The notes beneath the pieces are model-generated. The model had not been told where the DNA came from and searched no databases. It saw only the letters and a list, made by a program, of their open reading frames with translations. The translations under genes and the position numbers were made by a program. Source: Pleurocapsaceae cyanobacterium CSU_1_1 (GTDB lineage Bacteria > Cyanobacteriota > Cyanobacteriia > Cyanobacteriales > Xenococcaceae). From it: 64,000 bases of DNA. The stretch is from NCBI GenBank assembly GCA_012034765.1, contig JAAUOU010000002.1, forward strand, positions 40,535-104,534, given 5' to 3'. Positions 18,432-29,120 of this stretch are shown here, one piece after another. Numbering within the stretch: position 1 is the first letter of the stretch; each line of letters starts with the position of its first letter.

Positions 18432-19679
18432 GTGACCGATATTAAGCCAGAATCAGATCAATCCTTGGTTACAACAATACTGGAACAGGGACTCAAGGCA
18501 GCACAGCAGCAAAATTGGCTAGAAGTTAGCAATCAGCTAAAACAACTACCGCAAAGTAAATCTGACTATCATAGTAATCAATTTCTGGTAAATTCAGCAG
18601 ATTGGCAGACAGTCTTTGATGTTGCTTTAGAAATGTTAATTAAAGCAGATTTTCAGCATAAATGGGAGATTACTAAGCTTTTTCCTCTCTTAGGAGACAA
18701 AATAATTATTCCTCTCAGTGCTTTAGCTTTAGATGAAACAGTAGAAGCAGAAGTGCGCTGGTTTATCTGCCAAATTCTGGGAAATTTTGCCGAACAGTCG
18801 GTTGTCCTAACTCTGGTGCAGCTACTCCAGCAATCTACCGATCATGAATTAATTACCATCGCTGGTAAAACTTTAGTCAAAATTGGCGATCGCGCTATTG
18901 ATGCTTTAGTAGAGCTATTATCTCAGCCAAAATATCGTCTCTTGGCAACTAAAGCTTTATCCTACATTCGCACTGTCTCTACTATTACCCCCTTGTTAGC
19001 TATCACCACCTACGAGGATGCCGAATTACGCGCCATTGCCATTAATGCTTTAGGTAGCTTCCACGATCGCCGTGTACCACCTGTATTGATTACAGCCTTA
19101 CAAGATCCAGCCAGCACGGTTAGAAAAGAAGCAGCGATCGCTCTAGGTTTTCGCCCCGATCTTTGCCAAGAAATAAATTTAGTCGAACATCTGCAACCTT
19201 TACTTTATGATTTGAACCTAGAAGTTTGTAGCCAAGCAGCCATTTCTTTGGGCAGAATGCAGCAGCCAACCGCGAATGCTGTTCTATTTGAAGTTTTGCA
19301 AGCCAACACTACGCCAATGAGTCTTAAGCTGGATTTAGTCAAAGCTTTAGGGTGGAGTCAACTTAGTTCGGGCATCGTTTATCTCGAACAGGCTTTAAGC
19401 AACCCTAGCGAGTTAATTGTGCAGGAAATCATTCTAGTTTTGGGGCGAATAAGTACACCAGAACTAAAACATCAATCAGTTCAAGTACTAATCAACTTGT
19501 GGCAACTGCGACAATCATTACCAGTATCCAGCAGACAAACTCTTGCCACCTCTTTGGGAGAATTGCGCGATCGCTCTGCCATCCCAGTCTTACAAGAGCT
19601 TGCCCAAGATAGCGATCGCAAAGTCCAACTTCATGTCCTAGCCGCCTTAAAGAAACTAGCCATCAACAATGAGCAGTAA
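18432..19679 (+). CDS. HEAT-repeat protein
   Basis: 415 aa, starting at GTG. From about residue 90 it is a chain of PBS-lyase-type HEAT repeats: two-helix units with the D(x)A/VR.. pattern, for example DETVEAEVRWFICQILGNF, DAELRAIAINALGSFHDRRV, DPASTVRKEAAIALGF and DSDRKVQLHVLAALKKLA. Such repeats bind proteins and in cyanobacteria occur in bilin lyases, but the catalytic part of a lyase is not evident and no phycobiliprotein gene is adjacent. Scaffold function is the safest call. Confidence 0.85.
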   Translation: MTDIKPESDQSLVTTILEQGLKAAQQQNWLEVSNQLKQLPQSKSDYHSNQFLVNSADWQTVFDVALEMLIKADFQHKWEITKLFPLLGDKIIIPLSALALDETVEAEVRWFICQILGNFAEQSVVLTLVQLLQQSTDHELITIAGKTLVKIGDRAIDALVELLSQPKYRLLATKALSYIRTVSTITPLLAITTYEDAELRAIAINALGSFHDRRVPPVLITALQDPASTVRKEAAIALGFRPDLCQEINLVEHLQPLLYDLNLEVCSQAAISLGRMQQPTANAVLFEVLQANTTPMSLKLDLVKALGWSQLSSGIVYLEQALSNPSELIVQEIILVLGRISTPELKHQSVQVLINLWQLRQSLPVSSRQTLATSLGELRDRSAIPVLQELAQDSDRKVQLHVLAALKKLAINNEQ

Positions 19680-19773
19680 TTAGTGATGGTCGGTTGTCTT
19701 TGTGGTAATTATTACTAGCTTTTTTTTAGTAACCACTGCATAATGTTATGGTTATATTTTTTTTACGGTGTGC

Positions 19774-21053
19774 ATGGCAAAGACTAAATTAGCTGCTGAC
19801 GAAAAGGTTACAGTCCTAGAAGCTGCTCAAATTTTAGATGTTTCTCCTGACACTATACGTAGATGGGAAAAGAAAAAACTGATTAGAGCTAAACGTTCCG
19901 AAAACAACTATAGATTATTCGACCTTGAGGAACTATGGCGTATTCAAAATAAATATCTAGGATTGGGAAATAAGGTAGAGTTTAAAGTTCTCAAAAGCAA
20001 AAAAACTAAATTCAATGTCATCGAATTATTCTCTGGCTGTGGTGGCATGGCTTTAGGCTTTGAGAATGCTGGGTTGACAACGAAGCTGCTGGTTGAAATT
20101 GATAAAAACAGCGTTAACACCCTTAAAGAAAATCGCTCCCACTGGAAAGTTGAACATCAAGACATAGCTCAAGTTGATTTCACGCCTTATAACGGCAAGA
20201 TTGATGTTGTCGCGGGTGGACCACCATGTCAAGCCTTTAGCTATGCAGGATATAGTAAAGGTTTTGAAGATACTAGAGGAACTCTATTTTTTGAATTAGC
20301 TCGATGCGTAAAAGAAGTACAGCCAAAGGTAACACTTGTTGAAAATGTTCGAGGTCTGATTCGGCACGATGAGGGAAGAACTTTATCTACTATGCTGCGA
20401 ACCTTAGAAAATTTGGGATATAGACCTGTTTATAGATTACTTAGAGCGCAATTCCTAGATGTACCACAAAAACGCGAAAGGGTAGTTATTATAGCGGTCA
20501 GAAAAGATTTAGACATACCTGCGTTGTTTCCCAAAGAGAAAGATTACACTGTCTCTATTAGAGAGGCATTAAAGATTGTCCTGAGAGTAACGGAGCTACT
20601 TATCCTAAACGCAAAGGAGAAATTCTTAAGTTAGTTCCAGCAGGAGGTTATTGGCGAGATCTACCGATGGATATTCAGAAAGAATATATGAAAAGAAGTT
20701 TTTACTTGGGTGGTGGTAAAACTGGTATGGCTAGGAGACTATCATGGGATGAACCTTCGCTAACTCTTACCTGTAGTCCTGCTCAAAAACAGACTGAGCG
20801 GTGTCACCCTGAAGAAACAAGACCACTAACAGTAAGAGAATATGCAAGAATTCAAAGTTTTCCCGATGATTGGCAATTTACAGGTTCTTTAGCATCACAG
20901 TATAGACAAATAGGTAATGCTGTTCCCGTTAATTTGGCTTATCACATTGGAAAATGTTTGATTGCAATGCTGGAGAGAAAAATTGATTCGGAAAATATGA
21001 TGATTGAAAAAATTGAAAAAGCAGAAAAAATTCAATTATCTCTACCACTATAA
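19774..21053 (+). pseudogene. C5-cytosine DNA methyltransferase with N-terminal MerR-type HTH, frame broken
   Basis: The modification enzyme of a type II system. Residues ~12-60 are a MerR-like helix-turn-helix (VTVLEAAQILDVSPDTIRRW, then NNYRLFDLEEL). The methylase follows: motif I VIELFSGCGGMALGF, catalytic PCQ (GGPPCQAFSYAG), ENV (VENVRGL), QKRERVVII, and motif X YRQIGNAVP at the C-terminus. Frame is lost at AAAGATTG (20571); adding one A gives REALKDCPESNGATYPKRKG and a continuous 426-aa protein. ATG at 19774 is preferred to the GTG two codons before. It converges on the endonuclease gene 29 nt away. The fused HTH suggests it controls its own or the endonuclease promoter (inference). Confidence 0.88.
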
Positions 21054-21082
21054 TGATTAAGATTACTAAAAAAAAACTTAAT

Positions 21083-21895
21083 CTAATTTTCTTCTTCGTC
21101 CAAAGGTAATAATAATTGAACTTCTTCGGGCGATTGGCTTTTCATAAACTCTGAAATTTTATCTTTAAGTTCATCTCCAACTTCTTCAAAAATTTTTAAT
21201 AGCTCGGGAAATACATCCTCACCAGCAAATTCTTCCCATAACTTTTCTTGTACTAATAGTTCTTCTTTAACGTCACAAACTCCAGAAGTCCAGCGAGAAT
21301 ATTCTTTAGGATAATATGGATTATAAGGTATACCAATACAGGTTTTTATATTGGCATTAGGGTTTTGACTAAAACGTAATGCACACCAGCGAAGCATTTT
21401 CCTTCTGAGAGATTTAAATTCTTTAAGATTAGGTTTAACAGTAGTTATATCCACATATAGTTCTACACCATTCGGTTTAATAACAAAAACATCGACACGT
21501 TTATCTTGATCTATATTTGTTGCTCCAGACTGAATACTATTCCTAATTAGAGTTATTTCATTTTGTTTATTAGGCTTTCTTCTTTTGGTTTCTATTTCTG
21601 AACAAATCTGATTTATTAAAGCTTCGGTCTTATCATCTATCTGACCAAATAAATCGTATTGCGTCTTTACCTGATAGCCAGCTCCTTCAGCTAATATTTT
21701 AGCAATTTGCTCATACAAAGACATTCCAAAAGAAGTATATAGAGACTGCATTATAGATGCAATAACTACTGTTTCCTTGGTGAAAATTGCCTCGAAAAAA
21801 GGTTTATATTCTGATTCAGAAGTATATTTTTTTATCTTGTCATTAATCTTACTGGCTATTAGGTTTTTAATCTGAAGCCTAGTATTTTTATTCAC
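21083..21895 (-). CDS. TdeIII-like type II restriction endonuclease
   Basis: About 270 aa from a GTG start (MNKNTRLQIKNLIASKIN); the frame is open a further 31 codons to a TTG at 21988, but that part contains a HIP1 site and does not look like the family. It resembles the TdeIII family, which cuts GGNCC: YKPFFEAIF, SLYTSFGMSLYEQIAKILA and the catalytic-type stretch KRVDVFVIKPNGVELYVDITTVKPN. The convergent C5 methylase supports the call. The cut site GGNCC is inferred from the family only. The endonuclease frame is intact while the methylase frame is broken as sequenced, an arrangement that should be lethal. Confidence 0.78.
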   Translation of the reverse strand: MNKNTRLQIKNLIASKINDKIKKYTSESEYKPFFEAIFTKETVVIASIMQSLYTSFGMSLYEQIAKILAEGAGYQVKTQYDLFGQIDDKTEALINQICSEIETKRRKPNKQNEITLIRNSIQSGATNIDQDKRVDVFVIKPNGVELYVDITTVKPNLKEFKSLRRKMLRWCALRFSQNPNANIKTCIGIPYNPYYPKEYSRWTSGVCDVKEELLVQEKLWEEFAGEDVFPELLKIFEEVGDELKDKISEFMKSQSPEEVQLLLPLDEEEN

Positions 21896-22045
21896 GTTTG
21901 TAATTTTATAGAGTTCACACTGTTGTAACCATAAACTTATTGGATGTCTAGAGCTTAAGTGGATTTTGGCGAAGTAGCGATCGCCCAACTTCAGAGTTCA
22001 AGCTGATATCTTTAGCCGAATTTAATTTGTCGCCTCTAGAACCAC

Positions 22046-22069
22046 AAAAAAGCCCACCTTAGTGAGCCT
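22046..22069 (-). terminator. Terminator of ndhB
   Basis: On the minus strand AGGCTCAC and GTGGGCTT make an 8-bp stem (two G-U pairs) with a TAAG loop and a run of T, 25 nt after the ndhB stop. Confidence 0.8.
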
Positions 22070-22092
22070 AATTCAATTCTTATTTTTGCTAT

Positions 22093-23670
22093 TTACTTAT
22101 TAATTAAGTCTTCAATTGAGGAAACTTGAATTGTAGTTTTAGGTATTTCTTGAGTAATTACAGTCGACTGTAGAATCGGCGTACTGGCAACAGAACTAGC
22201 ACTTAAAGTAAATAGGGGATTGGATAAAATTCCAGCAAGAGAAGTAATAATTGCTGAAGCGACAATCCCTACCTGAAGAGGACGCATTCCTGGAAGCTTC
22301 CAGTTGATTTTGGGGTAATTTTTGACAGATTCGGACATTTCTTGGGGTTCTTTGACTACCATCATCTTCACTACCCGAATGTAGTAGTAAATTGAGATAA
22401 CGCTGGTGATTAAGCCGAGCAATACTAGTCCATATAGTCCAGCCTGCCAACCTGCCCAGAAAAGGTAGATTTTACCGAAGAAGCCTGCCATGGGGGGAAT
22501 ACCACCCAGGGAAAGCAAACAGATACTTAAGCACAGGGTAAGGAGGGGATCTTTTTGATATAAACCTGCATATTCACTAATTTGATCTGTTCCCGTCCGT
22601 AGAGAGAAGAGAATGATACAGCTAAACGCCCCTAAATTCATAAATAGGTAGATGAACAGATAGAAGATCATGCTGGAATAGCCATTATCTGTTCCTGCTA
22701 TTAAACCAATCATCACAAAGCCAGCTTGGGCGATGGAAGAGTAGGCTAACATGCGCTTAATACTGGTTTGGGCTAAGGCCACCACGTTCCCCAACACCAT
22801 ACTGAGAATTGCGAGAGCGGTAAAGATAAAGTGCCACTGTTCGGTAAGAGAACCAAAAGCAGTGGTCAAAAGACGAATTGCTAGGGCAAAACCCGCAGCT
22901 TTTGAACCAACAGAGAGGAAAGCAACTACAGGAGTGGGAGAACCTTCGTAAACATCTGGTGTCCACTGATGGAAAGGAACGGCAGAGATTTTAAAGGCAA
23001 TACCCGCAATGATAAATACCAAAGAGATAGCTAAACCAAGGGACTGTATGCCATTGATTGCCGTAATTTTAGCGGAGATACTATTAAGATTTGTTTCTCC
23101 TCCCGACAAACCGTAAAGTAAGGACATGCCATACAGGAAGATTGCCGAGCTAGAAGCCCCAATTAAGAGATACTTAAGAGCAGCTTCATTGGAACGGGGA
23201 TCTCGCTTCATGTAGCCCGTCATTAAGTAGGAAGAGATACTCAACATCTCTAAGGAGATAAACACCATAGTAAGCTCATTTGCTCCACAGAGGAACATAC
23301 CTCCAAGGGTAGCGGTAAGCATAATGGCGATAAATTCTGCCAAAGATGTTCCTGACTGCTGAATATAGTGAATAGACATCAAAATCGTCACCAGCGCCGA
23401 AAGAGCAACTATGCCCCGAAAGACAATGCTAAGATTATCTCCATTAAATGAACCTAGAAAAGCGATCGCATTGGGATTGCTCCATTGAAAAAAGAGAGCG
23501 ACGAGGGTAATGAATAACCCGAACATGGCAAGATAGGGCAACCAGCGGGAGGAACTACGCCCAAAGATTAAATCCCCAATCAGAACAGCCATGATGGTGA
23601 CGATCACAATACCTTCAGGTAAAATCGCTCCTGCATGAAGCTGAGAGGCTACAGTGCTTGAAAAATCCAT
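22093..23670 (-). CDS. ndhB: NAD(P)H-quinone oxidoreductase subunit 2
   Basis: 525-aa polytopic membrane protein of NDH-1, about 14 transmembrane segments, homologous to the proton-pumping antiporter-like subunit NuoN. Marks: [60 protein letters not shown] and [35 protein letters not shown]-1 serves respiration, cyclic electron flow and CO2 uptake in the thylakoid. Cyanobacteria usually encode ndhB alone, as here. It is divergent from topA. Confidence 0.97.
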   Translation of the reverse strand: MDFSSTVASQLHAGAILPEGIVIVTIMAVLIGDLIFGRSSSRWLPYLAMFGLFITLVALFFQWSNPNAIAFLGSFNGDNLSIVFRGIVALSALVTILMSIHYIQQSGTSLAEFIAIMLTATLGGMFLCGANELTMVFISLEMLSISSYLMTGYMKRDPRSNEAALKYLLIGASSSAIFLYGMSLLYGLSGGETNLNSISAKITAINGIQSLGLAISLVFIIAGIAFKISAVPFHQWTPDVYEGSPTPVVAFLSVGSKAAGFALAIRLLTTAFGSLTEQWHFIFTALAILSMVLGNVVALAQTSIKRMLAYSSIAQAGFVMIGLIAGTDNGYSSMIFYLFIYLFMNLGAFSCIILFSLRTGTDQISEYAGLYQKDPLLTLCLSICLLSLGGIPPMAGFFGKIYLFWAGWQAGLYGLVLLGLITSVISIYYYIRVVKMMVVKEPQEMSESVKNYPKINWKLPGMRPLQVGIVASAIITSLAGILSNPLFTLSASSVASTPILQSTVITQEIPKTTIQVSSIEDLINK

Positions 23671-24006
23671 AGATTTAGATACAGTCAGAATATAAATACA
23701 GTTGAAAAATTGCTGTAGGAACTATAAAAGGATTGTAACTCTCTATCTCGATCCTATTTCAGCTTATTATGTTTTGGCTGTTTCATAAACGGAACATTAA
23801 CTAGAGATTAATTTGGGTTATGGTACAAAAAATAAGCTCAAGCCTATTGTGTCAATTAATCCAGCCATATTCAGTCTTAACTAATCAATAAAGATATTTG
23901 TCGTTTTAGAGAATATCACTATAGATTAGAAAAATAGATCAAAAAAATTTCTCTAGAAAATCCAGACCAGCTATCTTACTGCGTTAACTCCATTCCATAT
24001 GTCAAC
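23671..24006. other. Divergent spacer ndhB/topA
   Basis: 336 nt, AT-rich, between two divergently read genes, so it must contain both promoters. No coding sequence, repeat or convincing hairpin is seen. Confidence 0.6.
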
Positions 24007-26689
24007 ATGTCAACATTAGTTATTGTCGAGTCTCCTACCAAAGCGCGTACTATTCGTAATTATCTACCCTCTGGCTATCAGGTTGAGGCATCAATGGGTC
24101 ATGTCCGAGATTTGCCCCCCTCGGCTAAAGAGATCCCTCCTGCTTATAAAGATGAGGATTGGGCAAAATTGGGAATCAATGTGGAAAATGATTTTCAACC
24201 TCTTTACGTTGTGCCTGAAAAGAAAAAAAAGGTAGTTAAAGAATTAAAGACCGCCTTGAAAAACGCAGACGAGCTAATTCTGGCAACAGATGAAGACCGT
24301 GAGGGGGAAAGTATTAGCTGGCATTTACTGGAGATTCTTAAACCCAAAGTGCCTGTCAAACGCATGGTATTTCATGAGATTACCAAAGAGGCAATTAAAA
24401 AAGCTTTACAAGATTGTCGCCAGGTAGACCAAGATCTCGTTCATGCTCAAGAAACACGACGCATCCTAGACCGCTTAGTGGGTTACACCGTTTCCCCTTT
24501 ATTGTGGCAAAAGATTTCCTGGGGTTTATCCGCAGGACGAGTTCAATCTGTAGCAGTACGCTTAACTGTCCTCAGAGAAAGAGAGCGTCGCGCATTCCAG
24601 TCTGGGGGGTATTGGGATCTCAAGGCCGATTTGGAACACAAGCAAGAGCCTTTTGAAGCCAAGCTAATTACCTTAGATGGCAAAAGATTAGCCACAGGCA
24701 GCGATTTCGATCCTGATACAGGGAAGATTGCCGAAGGTCGAGATGTGGTGCTGTTGAATGAGACGGAAGCTAACAAGTTAAAAGAACGAGTTATTGACCA
24801 GACTTGGACGGTAACTAACCGCGAGGAAAAAGCTTCTAAGCGCAAACCCTATGCTCCTTTTACCACTTCTACTTTGCAAATTGACTCCAACCGCAAATTA
24901 GGTCTATCTGCTAGAGAAACCATGAGCGTGGCGCAAAAGCTCTATGAAAAAGGCTTCATTACCTATATGCGGACAGATTCAGTACATTTGTCCCAGCAAG
25001 CGATCTCCGCAGCCAGGGAATGTATTGAGCAAAAATATGGCAAGGAATATCTTAGTCCTAAGCCTCGCCAATATAGCACTAGCAGTAAGGGCGCACAGGA
25101 AGCACACGAAGCAATTCGCCCTGCGGGAGAGTCTTTTCGTACTCCTCAAGAAACCAAGCTCAAAGACCGTGAATTTAAACTTTATGATCTAATTTGGAAG
25201 CGTACCGTTGCCTGTCAATGGCAGATGCGCGTCTAACCCAAATTGCTGTTGATGTCGCAGTAGACAACGCTGTGTTCCGCGCCAACGGTAAAAAATCGAT
25301 TTTCCTGGTTTCTTCCGTGCCTATGTCGAGGGTTCAGATAACCCTGATGTAGCTTTAGAAGATCAGGCTGTTCCTCTACCTCCTTTGAAAAAAGGCGACA
25401 AGCCAGACTGTAAAGAATTAGAAGCTATTGGACATGAAACCCAACCCCCTGCTAGATACACTGAAGCGTCTTTAGTTAAGACTTTAGAAAAAGAGGGGAT
25501 TGGTCGCCCTAGTACCTATGCCACCGTTATGGGGACAATCGTCGATCGCGGTTATGTCCAAATGCGCGGTAAGGCTCTAATTCCCACCTTTACTGCCTTT
25601 GCAGTCACAGCACTGTTAGAAGAACACTTTCCCGATCTAGTCAACACCGAGTTCACTTCCAAAATGGAGCAGACTCTAGATGAAATCGCCCGTGGTGGAG
25701 CGGAATGGATACCTTACCTTAAAAAGTTCTATCAGGGAAAAACAGGTCTAAAAACCCAAATTGAGGTGAAGACCCAAGAGATTGAACCAGCGATCGCTAA
25801 AACGATTCATCTGGAAAATCTTGATGCTACTGTCCGTATTGGCAAATATGGTCCTTATATCGAAATAATTACCGAAGATGGCAGCAGCGAAGTCATCAAG
25901 GTATCTATTCCTGACGATATGACCCCAGCGGATCTCAATCCAGAGCAAATTGAAGCTTTAATCCGTCAGAAAAAAGAAGGTCCTGAAAAAGTTGGTCTGC
26001 ATCCTGAAACTGGAGAACCAATCTACTTTAAAGTCGGCAAGTATGGTCCCTACGTACAGTTGGGAGATAAAACTGAGGAAAATTCAAAGCCCAAAATGAG
26101 TTCTATTCCTAAAAAGGATAGTAAAACTGATGCTACTAAAGACGATGTAACCCTGGAAATGGCGGTGGGGTTATTATCTCTACCTCGCTTATTAGGACAG
26201 CATCCTGCAACAGGGGGCAAAATTAAGTCAGCGTTAGGTCGTTTTGGTCCCTATGTAGTTCACGAGTTTAAAGAACCAGATGACAAAAAGTTACAGCGAG
26301 ACTATCGCTCCCTTAAGCAAGAAGATGATGTTCTAACTGTCACCCTGGAGCGTGCTTTAGAATTATTGGCTCAACCCAAACTTGGTCGTGGTAAAAAGAC
26401 TCCTGTGCGGGAACTAGGGGCGCATCCTGGAGATAAAGAGCCAGTTAACATTTATAAAGGGCCTTATGGTAACTATATTAAGCATGGCAAAATTAACGTC
26501 GGCTTACCTGAAGACGAAACCGTAGAAGGGATAACCTTAGAAAAGGCTTTAGAGTTACTGGACGAAAAAGCAGGGACGAAAAAGACTAGTACCAGAAAAA
26601 CTACTACAGCTAAGAAGACCAGCACGAAGAAAAAAGCTACTACAGCTACTAAAAAGAAAACTACTAGAGCCAAAAAAGAAGCTTCTTAA
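24007..26689 (+). pseudogene. topA: DNA topoisomerase I, frame broken twice
   Basis: Type IA topoisomerase that relaxes negative supercoils. Toprim domain ([34 protein letters not shown]), active-site Tyr in [13 protein letters not shown], and HEAIRPAG are in the first frame (to 25236). The second part (from about 25300: GSDNPDVALEDQAVPLP..GIGRPSTYATVMGTIVDRGYV) is one frame over. Two single A losses explain it: CAATGG for CAAATGG near 25217 and a run of six instead of seven A at 25290-25295. With both restored the gene is 894 aa. The C-terminus has the cyanobacterial KYGPYV-type repeats and a Lys/Thr-rich tail. topA is normally essential, so real inactivation is improbable. Confidence 0.92.
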
Positions 26690-26709
26690 ATTTAGGTTAA
26701 TGTTTGAGT

Positions 26710-26748
26710 TAGCGATCGCACTTTCATATTGGCGATCGCTATTTTTTT
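26710..26748 (+). terminator. HIP1-based terminator of topA
   Basis: TAGCGATCGC and GCGATCGCTA form a perfect 10-bp stem around an 18-19-nt spacer, followed by seven T. Each arm contains a complete HIP1 octamer, so two HIP1 copies serve as the terminator stem. Confidence 0.82.
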
Positions 26749-26920
26749 GACTAGCCAGAAATCAAGGCTTAAAGCAACAATTTTCAACAATCTTAATTTA
26801 TTCACATTACTTGTGATAGCTTAATACAGTCTCAACAGCGTGGTTGGATATGCGCGGGCTGCCCACTCATCCCCCAAGCTCAATTTCTGCGGTTATCTTA
26901 AACAAGACTAGCAAAGCAAT

Positions 26921-28342
26921 ATGGTACGTAGCTCCTTACAGTTAAACAGCGAATGGATACCGAAAGTCGAAGAATCTCTCGCAATCAAGCAATTAACGCA
27001 ACGTTCCCTTGCCGAACGCTTAGAAGTATCACGCTCTTCAATTTCTAAATTTATCAACTGTAAGCCTGTAGCCCTCAATACCTTTATTCGCCTGTGCCAA
27101 GAACTAGATCTAGACTGGAATAGTGCGTCCCAACCAGAAAGGGAATGGAATGATGAGATTGAAAACTTTAAATTTAAGCAAGAAGATTTTAAGGCAAATC
27201 CAGGGGGACAAATTGCGCCAGAGGAGATTGTTGGCAGAGAAGAATTAATTGAGCGTCTTTGGGATCGACTCAAACAGCAAAGCCTAATTTTTAGCGGTGA
27301 GCGCAGAATTGGTAAAAGCAGCATCCTCAAAAAAATGACTGCCGAAGCAATAGCCGATATGCTCCCAATTTATCGAGACTTAGAAGGAATTAGAACGCCG
27401 ATTGAATTTGTCGAAGCAGTGTGGCAAGATACCGAGACATATCTAAGAGATGCAGGTAAAGCCAGAAGAGTCAGAGAATATTTAAGTCAACTCACGGGAA
27501 GTTATTTTGACGACTATCAATTTCCTGAAGTAGCAGCAGAACATTGGAAAACTCTGTTGACCAAAACCATTGAAGATTTAGTTACCCTCCAGGACAAACA
27601 AATCATTTTAATTTGGGATGAAATGCCTCATATGCTAGGTAACTTCAGCGACGAAGCAGCAATGGAAGTCTTAGACAGTTTGCGATCGCTCCGCCAAACT
27701 TATCCTGATGTGCGGATGGTCTTTTCTGGCTCAATTGGGTTACACCATATTATTAAAAACCTCCAAAAAGCTGGCTATAGCAACGATCCGACTAACGATA
27801 TGTATCCTATAGAAGGACAGCCACTATCTTTAGATGAGGCGACGGAGCTAACCATCAATCTGTTGCAGGGGGAAAACATACCTACAGTTGATTTACAGCA
27901 AACTGCTGAAAATATCGCCACTGCCTGCGACTGCATTCCTTTTTATATCCATCACTTGATCGATCAATTTAAAAATTTAGATAGAGAGATTGACGAGGAA
28001 ATTATTGCCAACACAGTTAATGAGTGTTTGCATAGTTCATTGAATCTTTGGAAAATGGATCACTATCGTGAGCGTATTGATAACTACTATAGTGAAGAGC
28101 AAAAACCCTACGCTTTGGAGATTTTAGATATCCTCTCCATCAATCCGCCAACTTCTTTTTCTCGACTTTGGCAATACCTCAAAAGTGAACCTGAAACAAA
28201 AGACAAGGAAATGGCGCGGACAGTGTTGCGTCTGCTGTTAAAAGACTATTATTTAGTGCAGGAGGATAACCTTTCTGGCAGTATGTATGCTTTTCGCTAT
28301 CAGTTAGTGCAAAAATATTGGCAGATATCTAGAGGATTGTAA
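26921..28342 (+). CDS. HTH-AAA/STAND-like ATPase of unknown role
   Basis: 473 aa. Residues ~15-70 form a Cro/XRE-like helix-turn-helix (IKQLTQRSLAERLEVSRSSISKFINCKPVALNTFIRLCQELDLDW). After a linker, an ATPase starts at IVGREELIERLWDRL with P-loop FSGERRIGKSS (about 125) and Walker B IILIWDEMPHML. A later MVFSGSIGLHHII stretch is sensor-like, and the C-terminus is an all-helical winged-helix-like region. This resembles the archaeal-type/STAND ATPases that act as regulators or in defence, but I recognise no named family. It stands alone between topA and gcvH. Possible roles are a ligand-sensing repressor or a defence sensor; neither is shown. Confidence 0.8.
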   Translation: MVRSSLQLNSEWIPKVEESLAIKQLTQRSLAERLEVSRSSISKFINCKPVALNTFIRLCQELDLDWNSASQPEREWNDEIENFKFKQEDFKANPGGQIAPEEIVGREELIERLWDRLKQQSLIFSGERRIGKSSILKKMTAEAIADMLPIYRDLEGIRTPIEFVEAVWQDTETYLRDAGKARRVREYLSQLTGSYFDDYQFPEVAAEHWKTLLTKTIEDLVTLQDKQIILIWDEMPHMLGNFSDEAAMEVLDSLRSLRQTYPDVRMVFSGSIGLHHIIKNLQKAGYSNDPTNDMYPIEGQPLSLDEATELTINLLQGENIPTVDLQQTAENIATACDCIPFYIHHLIDQFKNLDREIDEEIIANTVNECLHSSLNLWKMDHYRERIDNYYSEEQKPYALEILDILSINPPTSFSRLWQYLKSEPETKDKEMARTVLRLLLKDYYLVQEDNLSGSMYAFRYQLVQKYWQISRGL

Positions 28343-28499
28343 ATGATCTTAGGTAGGTTGATTGGTTGGTATGTAGCGAATGATCATTCGCCTTGACAAA
28401 ATCATAATCAGATCGAACTCACCGTAAAAGAAGAAGCAAATATGAGATTATTGGTTATTCGTTGTAAACTAGTTTTTGCTTACGATTAGAAGGGTAATT

Positions 28500-28898
28500 A
28501 TGGAGATAGAATATCCAGAAGATTTAAAATATCTTGATAGCCACGAATATGTTCGTTTTGATGGCGAAGTTGCTACCATTGGAGTTAGTGCTTTTGCCCT
28601 CGATCAGTTAGGAGATGTGGTATTTTTAGAACTTCCTGAAGTTGGTGATGCAGTTGAAGTTGGCGAAGCTATCGGCACAATCGAATCTGTCAAGGCAGTA
28701 GAAGATTTATATCCCCCCGTTTCAGGAACAGTTGTTGAGCGCAATGAAGCTGCCATTGATGCCCCAGAAACTCTTGCTCAAGATCCCTATGGAGATGGTT
28801 GGCTAATCAAAGTAAAGGTTGACGATCCTGATGCAGAACTAGAAGATGCTCTTTCTGCTGCCGAATATCGCGCTCAAGTGGAAGGGATGGAAGAATAA
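28500..28898 (+). CDS. gcvH: Glycine cleavage system H protein
   Basis: 132 aa from the ATG of [20 protein letters not shown]; eight further upstream codons are open but not family-like. The lipoyl-lysine site is [15 protein letters not shown] (Lys near 64). H protein shuttles the aminomethyl group between P, T and L proteins of the glycine cleavage complex, which handles photorespiratory glycine in cyanobacteria. gcvP follows in the same direction after 549 nt; gcvT is not in the window. Confidence 0.96.
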   Translation: MEIEYPEDLKYLDSHEYVRFDGEVATIGVSAFALDQLGDVVFLELPEVGDAVEVGEAIGTIESVKAVEDLYPPVSGTVVERNEAAIDAPETLAQDPYGDGWLIKVKVDDPDAELEDALSAAEYRAQVEGMEE

Positions 28899-28981
28899 AC
28901 TAGTAAACTACATATCCTCCAAGTAGACAGACATGATTGAACTTAATTATCTAAAAACATGATGAATTGCCGAAAACCTTC

Positions 28982-29044
28982 TGACTTTTGACTTTTGACT
29001 TTATTTAGATGATAAAAAGCTAAGAGCTAAAAGCTAAAAGCTAT
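28982..29044. repeat. Two adjoining heptamer tandem repeats
   Basis: TTTTGAC-type tandem (28982-29002), then AGCTAAA/AGCTAAG units (29018-29044). Both have 7-nt periods but different units, as is typical of cyanobacterial short tandem repeated repetitive sequences. Confidence 0.75.
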
Positions 29045-29046
29045 AT

Positions 29047-29120
29047 GCGAAGAGGTATACCATATCCGAAGGTGTATCCTTTAGGACAAGGGTACAACGT
29101 CCTTTAGGACGAACTAACTA
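29047..29120. repeat. Dispersed repeat containing ATCCTTTAGGACAAGGGTA
   Basis: Contains GCGAAGAGGTATACCATATC followed by ATCCTTTAGGACAAGGGTAC and a second CCTTTAGGAC. The core recurs at 33400-33428 nearly unchanged, and a related copy in the other orientation lies in the CPBP gene at 62570-62640. Confidence 0.65.
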
